Part shown: piece by piece, positions 7,249 through 13,083 of the stretch | Layout: every line of letters starts with the position of its first letter | Numbering within the stretch: the stretch's first letter is position 1 | NCBI GenBank assembly: GCA_946480295.1 | Contig: CAMLIT010000121.1 | Location: 1 to 13,238 of the forward strand | Origin: an uncultured Gemmatimonadota bacterium | GTDB lineage: Bacteria; Gemmatimonadota; Gemmatimonadetes; Gemmatimonadales; Gemmatimonadaceae | Reading direction: 5' to 3' | DNA: 13,238 nucleotides | Translations under genes and position numbers: made by a program | Notes under the pieces: model-generated | The model's input: only the letters and a program-made list of their open reading frames with translations | Databases searched by the model: none | Told to the model about the DNA's origin: nothing

Positions 7249-9118
7249 TGCGCGCCTCCGCATGCCGAGGTGCTCCGTGCGACGCCCTCACGCCTCCCTC
7301 CTGCCGCCTCCCGCCTCCCGCGAGCGGCACCAGCAGCTCGAACTGCCGCATGTCCCACGCCGCCGTCGGGCAGCGTTCGGCGCAGAGGCCGCAGTGCAGG
7401 CAGATGTCCTCGTCCTTCACCATCAGCCGCCGTGTCTGCGGGAGGGGCGCCGAGGTGAAGAGGGGCTGCGCCGTGTTCACCGCCGGCGCGGAGAGGCGGG
7501 CGCGCAGCTCGGCGTCGTCGCCGCCGTCGGGGGTGATCGTCAGGCAGCTCACCGGACAGATGTCGATGCACGCGTCGCACTCGATGCACAGGCTCGACGT
7601 GAAGTGCGTCTCGATGTCGCAGTTGAGGCAGCGCTCCACCTCCGCCGCCGTCTGCTCGGGGGTGAAGCCGAGCTCCACCTCCACGTCGAGCGCGGCGAAG
7701 CGCTGCGTCAGCTCGGCGTGGTGCATCTTCGCCCGCTGCGCGGCGCTGTAGTCGTTGCTGTACTGCCAGGCGTGCATCCCCGACTTTGCGCTGACGAGGT
7801 TCATCCCGTACGGCGGGCGGTCGTGGAGGGGCGCGCCCTGGCAGTGCGCGTGGATCGAGATCGCCGCCTGGTGGCCGTGCTCCACCGCCCAGATGATGTT
7901 CTGCGGCCCCCACGCCGCGTCGCCGCCGAAGAAGACGCCGGCGCGCGTGCTCTGCAGCGTCGTCCGATCGACGACGGGCATGCCGCGCGCGTCGAACTCG
8001 ATCCCGACGTCGCGCTCGATCCAGGGGAAGGCGTTGTCCTGGCCGATGGCGAGGATGAGGTCGTCGCAGGGGACGACGACCGTGTCCACGACCTCGCTCA
8101 CCTGCCGGCCGTCGCGCTCCGACCAGCGCAGCCGGTCGAGCTCGAGCCCAACGAGCCGCCCATCCTCGACGACGAAGCGCTTCGGCGCATGGTTCTCGAG
8201 GATCTCGACGCCCTCCTCCTCCGCGTCCTCCAGCTCCCAGGGCGACGCCTTGAAGTGCGGACGCGAGCGCCGCGCGATCACCGTCACCTCCTTCCCGCCG
8301 AGCCGGCGCGAGGTGCGGCAGCAGTCCATCGCCGTGTTGCCGACGCCGACGATGAGCACGCGCTCGCCGATCGCGTCGATGTGGCCGAAGTGCGCCGACG
8401 CCAGCCACTCGATCCCGATGTGCACGTTAGGCGTGTCGTGCCGGCCGGGGATGTCGAGGTCCTTCCCCTTCGGCGCGCCGCTCCCGACGAAGACGGCATC
8501 CCACCCCTCGTCGAGGAGGGCGCGCATGCTCGTCACCGGCGATCCATAGCGCACGTCGACGCCCATGTCGACGATGTAGCCGATCTCCTCGTCGAGCACC
8601 TGTGCCGGGAGGCGGAAGGACGGGATGTTGATCCGCATCAGGCCGCCGGGCTCGGCGAGCTTCTCGAGGAGCACGACCTCGTAGCCGAGAGGCATCAGGT
8701 CGTTGGCGACGGTGAGCGACGCGGGGCCGGCGCCGATGAGCGCGACGCGCTTGCCGTTCTTCTCGGCGGGCGCCTTCGGCAGGAAGGGCGTGATGTCGTC
8801 GCGCAGGTCCGCGGCCACGCGCTTCAGGCGGCAGATGGCGACGGGCTTCCCGTCCACCCGCCCGCGCCGGCACGCCGGCTCGCAGGGGCGGTCGCAGGTG
8901 CGGCCGAGCACGCCCGGGAAGACGTTCGACTCCCGGTTGAGGAGGTACGACTCGGTGTACCGACCCTGCGCGATCAGCCGGATGTACTGCGGGACGTTCG
9001 TGTGCGCGGGGCAGGCCCACTGGCAGTCGACCACGCGGTGGTAGTACTGCGGGTCGGCGGTGTTCGTGGGAGCGCGCGGCGGGGACGCCGGGCCTGGCAC
9101 CACGGGGCTGGCGGACAT
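7241..9118 (-). CDS. Iron-sulfur flavoprotein: GltD-like NAD(P)H oxidoreductase with C-terminal ferredoxin domain
   Basis: A predicted 625-residue electron-transfer protein, ATG 9118 with GGAGCC upstream; in-frame codons before this show no conserved sequence. The N-terminal Fe-S domain (GltD/DPYD type) has C32, C36, C75, C79, C83 and C96. FAD binding is shown by RVALIGAGPASLTVAND (about 124-140) and EKLAEPGGLM, NAD(P) binding by RVLIVGVGNTAMDCCRTSRRLGG, and the second FAD motif by GVFFGGDAAWGPQNIIWAVEHGHQAA. Two C-terminal [4Fe-4S] motifs follow: CIECDACIDICP and CLHCGLCAERCP. It is the first gene of the operon with korA and korB. The likely role is moving electrons between KorAB and NAD(P)H, in place of or with free ferredoxin; this is inference. 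The last ~25 residues come from a heptad array and its flank, not the family. Confidence 0.88.
   Translation of the reverse strand: MSASPVVPGPASPPRAPTNTADPQYYHRVVDCQWACPAHTNVPQYIRLIAQGRYTESYLLNRESNVFPGVLGRTCDRPCEPACRRGRVDGKPVAICRLKRVAADLRDDITPFLPKAPAEKNGKRVALIGAGPASLTVANDLMPLGYEVVLLEKLAEPGGLMRINIPSFRLPAQVLDEEIGYIVDMGVDVRYGSPVTSMRALLDEGWDAVFVGSGAPKGKDLDIPGRHDTPNVHIGIEWLASAHFGHIDAIGERVLIVGVGNTAMDCCRTSRRLGGKEVTVIARRSRPHFKASPWELEDAEEEGVEILENHAPKRFVVEDGRLVGLELDRLRWSERDGRQVSEVVDTVVVPCDDLILAIGQDNAFPWIERDVGIEFDARGMPVVDRTTLQSTRAGVFFGGDAAWGPQNIIWAVEHGHQAAISIHAHCQGAPLHDRPPYGMNLVSAKSGMHAWQYSNDYSAAQRAKMHHAELTQRFAALDVEVELGFTPEQTAAEVERCLNCDIETHFTSSLCIECDACIDICPVSCLTITPDGGDDAELRARLSAPAVNTAQPLFTSAPLPQTRRLMVKDEDICLHCGLCAERCPTAAWDMRQFELLVPLAGGGRRQEGGVRASHGAPRHAEARNV
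7290..7321 (-). repeat. Heptad array (GCGGGAG), right arm, inside the flavoprotein 3' end
   Basis: Read on the minus strand, the units are GCGGGAG twice, GCGGCAG, GAGGGAG and GCGT. The array encodes a Gly/Arg-rich stretch (AGGGRRQEGGV) near the C-terminus of the flavoprotein, beyond its last conserved domain. It is the inverted partner of 7201-7232, separated by 57 bases. Confidence 0.9.
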
Positions 9119-9355
9119 GAGTGGGGGCTCCGGATCGAATGGCGGCGAGTGGTCCCCATCTTCGGACACGGAACGCCGGGTCGCAAGATCACGGCCCCCA
9201 CCCGACCTCGGCGGCGGGATCCGGCCGGCGTCGCCGATGCGCCACCCGGCCAGCCGCGGCGGCCGGTGCTGGACCGGCGGGCTCGCCGCGTGCAGAATTC
9301 CGGCAGGCGATGGAATTGCGTCATGCACCCAGGAGTCTCACGCGGGGAGGCTGCG

Positions 9356-9766
9356 ATGGGTCAGCGACTGCACGTGGGGATGCCGACGGTGATCGAGGCG
9401 TACGCCGACCGGAGCCCGTATGCGGCGGTGTTCGAGGACGACGGCGACTACGCCTACTTCTACGGCCTCGACACGCGGCTCGAGCAGCAGCCGGTGGTGG
9501 ACTTCGTCTACGTGTACTGCGTGACGGAGGTGCCGGAGCGCTACCGGCCGCGCGACGTGGAGATCGTCTGGTCGCCGGACCAGCAGCGCGTCGCGCTGGT
9601 GATCGACGGCTACGCGCACGCGGCATTCGACTTCGCCGGCAAACGCACCTACTGCCGCACGAACGTCCCGACGCGCTCGACCTGGAGCAGCGCGGGGCAC
9701 GCGTGGGACGATGCGGCGGTGGATTTTCTGAATCCGCCGTCGGCCGAGGCATCGGCGTCGCAATAG
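9356..9766 (+). CDS. Small conserved protein, DUF2251-like
   Basis: A 136-residue cytosolic-looking protein with no signal peptide or membrane segment. The start ATG 9356 is set by GGGGAGG five bases upstream; an in-frame ATG at 9323 lacks one. The sequence is rich in acidic and aromatic residues. The stretches VIEAYADRSPYAAVFEDDGD and YAYFYGLDTR, then WSPDQQRVALVIDGYAHAAFDF, recall the DUF2251 family from memory. No catalytic motif can be assigned and the function is unknown. It is divergent from the flavoprotein across 237 bases that contain no other recognisable element. The TAG stop (9764-9766) supplies the first base of the heptad array that follows. Confidence 0.75.
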   Translation: MGQRLHVGMPTVIEAYADRSPYAAVFEDDGDYAYFYGLDTRLEQQPVVDFVYVYCVTEVPERYRPRDVEIVWSPDQQRVALVIDGYAHAAFDFAGKRTYCRTNVPTRSTWSSAGHAWDDAAVDFLNPPSAEASASQ

Positions 9767-9793
9767 GGTCGAGGGTCGAAGGTCGCGGGTCGA
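9766..9793 (+). repeat. Heptad array (GGGTCGA) starting in a stop codon
   Basis: Units GGGTCGA, GGGTCGA, AGGTCGC, GGGTCGA. The first G is the last base of the TAG stop of the preceding gene. With 9895-9918 it forms an inverted repeat with two mismatches over about 26 bp. Confidence 0.9.
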
Positions 9794-9834
9794 GAAGAGC
9801 AGCGCGACAGTGGGCCAGGAACCGGGAACCAGTG
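9791..9834 (+). repeat. Dispersed element, second copy (AGGAACC heptads)
   Basis: It begins CGAGAAGAGCAG and ends with AGGAACC, GGGAACC (9817-9830) and AGTG. The ends are shared with the element at 5350-5384; the middle differs by an insertion. It sits inside the inverted repeat 9766-9793/9895-9918, so repeats of different unit sequence are nested in one 164-base intergenic stretch. Confidence 0.7.
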
Positions 9835-9894
9835 ACGGCGAGTCACGCCCTTTCTCGTTCCTCTTTCCTCCTTCACTATTCCCCACTCACTCCA

Positions 9895-9918
9895 CCCTCG
9901 ACCCTCGACCCTCGACCC
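9895..9918 (-). repeat. Heptad array (GGGTCGA), inverted arm upstream of the GH172 gene
   Basis: Three perfect TCGACCC units on the plus strand (9898-9918) plus a partial one, ending 12 bases before the GH172 start codon. It is the inverted counterpart of 9766-9793. A transcript crossing both would fold into a long stem just upstream of the start codon at 9931. Confidence 0.9.
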
Positions 9919-9930
9919 TAGCCCCTCACC

Positions 9931-11040
9931 ATGTCCCGCCGCCGCTTCGTCAAGTCCCTCCTCGCCGGCTCCGCGATCGCCGGCTTTCCGCGCCTCGCTT
10001 CCGCCGCGAGCCTCGAGCGCCTCCCGGCCGACGGCACCGAGTGGATCCCGTCCTACGCGCGCCTCCAGAAGCAGCGCGTGCGCAAGCAGTCGAGCTACGA
10101 CACGACGGGCGGGAACGGCGATGCGTGGCAGATCCGGGCCGGGCAGACGAAGGAGATCTTCGCGGCGACGGGGGCGGGCGTCATCAGCCACATCTGGTTC
10201 ACCATCGCGGCCGAGCCGCTGCACCTGAAGGAGCTGGTGCTGCGGGCGTACTGGGACGGGCTCGATCGGCCGAGCGTCGAGACGCCGATCGGCGACTTCT
10301 TCGCGCTCAACCTCGGCGACTACGCCATCTTCGAGAGCCAGTACCTCGCCTGCTCGCCCGGCCAGTCGCTCAACTGCTACTTCGCCATGCCGTACCGCCG
10401 CGGCGCGCGGCTCACGGTGACGAACGAGGGCCCGCGCGACGTCGGCGCCTTCTACTCGAACATCGACTACCTCGAGGCGGACGCGATCCCCGAGGACGCG
10501 CTCTACTTCCACGCCCAGTACCGGCAGGCGGCGCCGAACGTCGCGCAGCACCTCCCCGGCGGCAAGAACCTCGACGGGGCGACGAACTACGTCTTCTGCG
10601 AGACGCGCGGCCGCGGCCAGCTCATGGGCGTATCGTTAGGCGTGATCCAGAACGCCGACGGCTGGTGGGGGGAGGGCGACGACATGACCTTCGTCGACGA
10701 CGCGACGCGACCGGTGATCAACGGCACCGGGTCGGAGGACTACTTCCTCGGGAGCTGGGACTTCGGGGGCCGGATGCACGCCGAGCCCTTCTCGCACCAC
10801 CAGTACGGCGCGCCCCTGATCCAGAGCGCCGAGCGCGTGGGCGGCCGCTACTGCTGCTACCGCTTCCACGGCGACAACCCGATCACCTTCACGCGCTACC
10901 TGAAGCACACGATCGAGCACGGCCACGCCAACGACCGCGCCGACAGCTTCTACTCCTGCGCGTACTGGTACCAGGAGCGGCCGTACACGGAGTTCCCGTC
11001 CCTGCCGCCGCTCGCGGCGCGGATACCTCGGGTGGCGTGA
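9931..11040 (+). CDS. Tat-exported DUF2961 / GH172 family glycoside hydrolase
   Basis: A 369-residue predicted secreted glycosidase. The N-terminus SRRRFVK (2-8) fits the twin-arginine consensus, followed by a hydrophobic stretch and LASAAS as a likely cleavage site (near residue 26). DUF2961 proteins form family GH172, whose known members act on alpha-D-fructofuranosides and alpha-D-arabinofuranosides. From memory, the characterised enzyme uses two Glu residues 21 apart (E270 and E291). Here E248 (GWWGEGDDMTF) and E269 (INGTGSEDYFLGSWDF) are also exactly 21 apart. The length fits a single-domain member. No Shine-Dalgarno is visible; the heptad arm 9895-9918 is just upstream. The stop TGA abuts the next heptad array. 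Substrate cannot be told from the sequence. Confidence 0.9.
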   Translation: MSRRRFVKSLLAGSAIAGFPRLASAASLERLPADGTEWIPSYARLQKQRVRKQSSYDTTGGNGDAWQIRAGQTKEIFAATGAGVISHIWFTIAAEPLHLKELVLRAYWDGLDRPSVETPIGDFFALNLGDYAIFESQYLACSPGQSLNCYFAMPYRRGARLTVTNEGPRDVGAFYSNIDYLEADAIPEDALYFHAQYRQAAPNVAQHLPGGKNLDGATNYVFCETRGRGQLMGVSLGVIQNADGWWGEGDDMTFVDDATRPVINGTGSEDYFLGSWDFGGRMHAEPFSHHQYGAPLIQSAERVGGRYCCYRFHGDNPITFTRYLKHTIEHGHANDRADSFYSCAYWYQERPYTEFPSLPPLAARIPRVA

Positions 11041-11096
11041 GGGGCGAGGGTCGAGGGTCGAGGGTCGAGTGTCGAGGGTCGAAGGTCGAGGGTCGA
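11041..11096 (+). repeat. Heptad array (GGGTCGA), eight units, directly after a stop codon
   Basis: Eight uninterrupted 7-bp units: GGGGCGA, GGGTCGA three times, GTGTCGA, GGGTCGA, AGGTCGA, GGGTCGA. The first base follows the GH172 TGA stop with no gap. With 11148-11168 it makes an inverted repeat between two convergent genes, and a small GCGCGG/CCGCGC stem lies in the loop. Confidence 0.93.
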
Positions 11097-11136
11097 GATG
11101 ACGCTCCTCGCGCGGGCACGGATGTCCGCGCCCACG

Positions 11137-11382
11137 TCAGTGATGTCTCGACCCTCGACCCTCGACACCCGAGCCTGCATCTCTGGGCTCCTTCACCGGG
11201 TTCTCGACCGGGATCCCCGGCGACGGGTTGTCGGGCGGGAGGTTGATCTTGCGCACCGGCGGCCCCGGATCGTGCCATGGGGCGGGGCCCGGCTCGCGCG
11301 CGGGGCCGGGCGTCGGCTCGTTTGGCAGGTTCGGCTCCGGCATGTCGGGCGGGATCGGCACGCCCGCGTTCGGCTGCGACAT
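11137..11382 (-). CDS. Short proline-rich protein, function unknown
   Basis: A possible 81-residue protein, ATG 11382 with GAGG six bases upstream on the minus strand. About a third of the residues are Pro, with repeated PxP and NxP steps (MSQPNAGVPIPPDMPEPNLP, then PGPAPWHDPGPPVRKINLPP and NPSPGIPVENPVKEP). There is no signal peptide or membrane helix, and it is probably disordered. The last ~12 residues (GSGVEGRGSRHH) come from the inverted GGGTCGA array, so the original C-terminus was likely near KEPRD. It is divergent from the methyltransferase at 11440 by 57 bases and convergent with the GH172 gene. A false ORF in GC-rich DNA cannot be excluded, but the start signal and consistent Pro/Asn/Glu pattern favour a gene. 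Confidence 0.6.
   Translation of the reverse strand: MSQPNAGVPIPPDMPEPNLPNEPTPGPAREPGPAPWHDPGPPVRKINLPPDNPSPGIPVENPVKEPRDAGSGVEGRGSRHH
11148..11168 (-). repeat. Heptad array (GGGTCGA), three units, at the 3' end of the proline-rich gene
   Basis: TCGACCC twice and TCGACAC on the plus strand, which is GTGTCGA GGGTCGA GGGTCGA on the coding strand of the proline-rich gene. It lies within that gene's last codons, 9 bases before its stop. It pairs with part of 11041-11096. Confidence 0.88.
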
Positions 11383-11439
11383 CGTGGTCCTCGCGTTGGG
11401 GACATCTCCCACCATGTGCATATTCCGGGCGGAGGGAGC

Positions 11440-12057
11440 ATGGGACGGTTCCTGGCGGCGATCTACGAGACGGCGACCCGCGGTGCCGAGGACGCCTGCC
11501 TGCGGCGGTGGCGGTCCGAGCTGCTCGCCTCGCTCGGCGGGCGCGTCCTCGAGATCGGCGCGGGGACGGGGCTGAACCTCCCGCGCTATCCCGCGGCGGT
11601 CGAGCGGGTCGTGCTCGCCGAGCCCGACCCGCACATGCGCAGGCGGCTGGCGGCGCGCGTGGCCGCGGAGCCGCGCCTGCACGCCGACATCGTCGACGCC
11701 TCGGCCGATGAGCTGCCCTTCCCCGACGGCGCCTTCGACGCGGTCGTGGTCACACTCGTCCTCTGCTCCGTCCCCAACCAGGCGCGCGCCCTCGCCGAGA
11801 TCCGGCGGGTGCTGAAGCCCGGTGGGCGGTTCGTCTTCATCGAGCACGTCGCGGCGGAGGGGCGGCCGCGACGGCTGCGCTGGCAGCGGCGCATCGAGCC
11901 GTTCTGGAAGCATCTCGCGGGGAACTGTCACCTCACGCGCAACACCGAGCGGGCGATCACGGAGGCCGGGTTCGCGCTCGAGCGGATCGAGCGGGAGAGC
12001 ATGCGGAAGGTCGCGCCGTTCGTGCGGCCGACGATCAGGGGGGCGGCGGTGAGATAG
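11440..12057 (+). CDS. Class I SAM-dependent methyltransferase (Methyltransf_11 / METTL7-like)
   Basis: A 205-residue methyltransferase, ATG 11440 preceded by GGAGGGAGC (good Shine-Dalgarno). The Rossmann fold is clear: motif I VLEIGAGTGLNLP (36-48), acidic residue E61 at the end of strand 2 (VLAEPDPHM), DASADELPFPDGAFDAV (86-102) for motif II, and EIRRVLKPGGRFVFIEHV (120-137). The C-terminal part, with WKHLAGNCHLTRNTERAITEAGF, resembles METTL7-type small-molecule methyltransferases, where Cys/His-containing segments precede the last strand. The substrate is unknown. The TAG stop (12055-12057) supplies the first base of the GGGACGA array. It is convergent with the membrane-protein gene across the palindromic element at 12090-12181. 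Confidence 0.9.
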   Translation: MGRFLAAIYETATRGAEDACLRRWRSELLASLGGRVLEIGAGTGLNLPRYPAAVERVVLAEPDPHMRRRLAARVAAEPRLHADIVDASADELPFPDGAFDAVVVTLVLCSVPNQARALAEIRRVLKPGGRFVFIEHVAAEGRPRRLRWQRRIEPFWKHLAGNCHLTRNTERAITEAGFALERIERESMRKVAPFVRPTIRGAAVR

Positions 12058-12077
12058 GGACGAGGGACGAGGGACGA
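12057..12077 (+). repeat. Heptad array (GGGACGA), three units, starting in a stop codon
   Basis: Three perfect GGGACGA units; the first G is the last base of the methyltransferase TAG stop. The unit is identical to that of the array at 14-86, which follows the acyl-CoA dehydrogenase stop on the other strand. Confidence 0.92.
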
Positions 12078-12089
12078 GAAACCACGTGG

Positions 12090-12181
12090 TTGGTCATTGG
12101 TCATTCGTTCTTGGCGGGCCGCTCGGGATGCTTCTGGTGGCATCCCGAGCGGCTTGCCAATGATCAAGGACCAATCACGAA
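12090..12181. terminator. 92-bp symmetric heptad/hairpin element between convergent genes
   Basis: The left side has four 7-bp units TTGGTCA, TTGGTCA, TTCGTTC, TTGGCGG (12090-12117), joined directly to a 14-base arm (12118-12131). An 8-base loop TTCTGGTG and a perfectly complementary arm (12140-12153) follow. The right side mirrors the left: read on the minus strand, TTCGTGA, TTGGTCC, TTGATCA, TTGGCAA (12181-12154). The innermost heptads also pair with two G-U pairs, extending the stem to 21 bp. It ends 11 bases from the stop of the minus-strand gene. A bidirectional transcription terminator is the simplest reading; no T-tract is present. Confidence 0.85.
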
Positions 12182-12191
12182 TCACCGATCT

Positions 12192-12488
12192 CTACGCGGA
12201 AACCGTTCGCGCGCGCCGCGCGCGCCGCCTCCGGTGCCAGCGCTCCCAGATCAGGCCGATGACCCAGCCGAGCGCGGCGCCGACGAGCGCGCCGAATACC
12301 GCCCCCTTCACGACGGACCACTCCAGGGCGAAGAGCCCGCCCGCCACGTTGCGGCGACGGATGCCGTGCAGGAGGAGCAGCCACGTGCTCGCGCCGCGCC
12401 ACAGACCGCCGAGGAGGCCGCCCGCGACGATGCAGCTCTCCGTGATCGTGCGCCGGCGCGGCGCGTAGAAGGTCTCCGGCTCGGCCAC
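12192..12488 (-). CDS. Small membrane protein, function unknown
   Basis: About 98 residues, starting at GTG 12488, chosen because GGAGG lies exactly five bases upstream; GTG 12494 would overlap that site. Two hydrophobic, glycine-rich segments are visible: CIVAGGLLGGLWRGASTWLL (about 19-38) and VVKGAVFGALVGAALGWVIG (about 59-78). A basic tail (RRRRARRAR) ends the protein and should stay in the cytoplasm. The GxxxG-like spacing suggests helix packing or oligomerisation. No family was recognised. It is divergent from the SET gene by 124 bases and convergent with the methyltransferase. Confidence 0.75.
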   Translation of the reverse strand: MAEPETFYAPRRRTITESCIVAGGLLGGLWRGASTWLLLLHGIRRRNVAGGLFALEWSVVKGAVFGALVGAALGWVIGLIWERWHRRRRARRARTVSA

Positions 12489-12612
12489 GACCACCTCCGC
12501 GACGAGAGCCGCCCGCCCGCGTCCGTGCGATGCCGACGACGCGTGCGGCGGATGATCCTACTTACGACGCAGCCGCGCCAATGTCAAAGATCGCGGGTCT
12601 ATCTTTCAGCGC

Positions 12613-13083
12613 ATGCCGCGCCACGACACGCCCTTCGACGACCTTCCCTTCGAGCTCCGGCCGTCCCCGATCCAGGGGCTCGGCGCCTTCGCCACCCGAT
12701 TCATCCCCGCGGGCACGCGCCTCATCGAGTACACCGGCGAGCGCCTCACCCCGGCGCAGGCCGACGCGCGCTACCCCGACGTCCCGGGCGAGCGACACCA
12801 CACGTACCTCTTCGCCATCGACGACGACGTCGTGATCGACGCCGCCGTGAACGGCAACGAGGCGCGCTTCATCAACCACTCCTGCGACCCGAACTGCGAC
12901 GCGGTCGTCGAGGATGGCCGGATCTGGATCGAGACGATCCGCGACGTCGCGCCGGGCGAGGAGCTGGCGTACGACTACGCGTACGTTCTCGAGGAGCGGC
13001 ACACGCCGGCTGCCAAACGACGGTTCCCGTGCTCGTGCGGGGCGGCGAAGTGCCGGGGGACGATACTGGCGCGGAAGAAATAG
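12613..13083 (+). CDS. SET-domain protein-lysine methyltransferase
   Basis: A 156-residue stand-alone SET domain that would transfer methyl groups from SAM to lysine on a protein. The conserved parts appear in order: SPIQGLGAFATRFIPAGTRL (18-37), EYTGERL (39-45), ARFINHSCDPNC (84-95, the SAM-binding NHS and zinc-type Cys), GEELAYDYAY (115-124, catalytic Tyr) and a post-SET cluster CSCGAAKCRG (140-149). The post-SET Cys set is the kind found in eukaryotic histone methyltransferases and in some bacterial homologues. The start ATG 12613 is the only Met before the domain. There is no Shine-Dalgarno; TATCTT at 12600-12605, 7 bases upstream, could be a -10 of a near-leaderless transcript (weak). 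The natural target is unknown. Confidence 0.92.
   Translation: MPRHDTPFDDLPFELRPSPIQGLGAFATRFIPAGTRLIEYTGERLTPAQADARYPDVPGERHHTYLFAIDDDVVIDAAVNGNEARFINHSCDPNCDAVVEDGRIWIETIRDVAPGEELAYDYAYVLEERHTPAAKRRFPCSCGAAKCRGTILARKK

Noticed and set aside
5590..7458. A 622-codon open frame on the plus strand opposite korA.
   Set aside because: Same composition artefact; the opposite strand encodes KorA with all family motifs.
9312..9328. A sigma-54-like promoter (TGGAATTGCGTCATGCA) before the DUF2251-like gene.
   Set aside because: The GG and GC elements are not at the required spacing.
11137..11931. A 264-codon minus-strand frame covering the methyltransferase.
   Set aside because: Only its last 81 codons (from 11382) have a start signal and lie outside the methyltransferase; the rest is antisense to a conserved gene.
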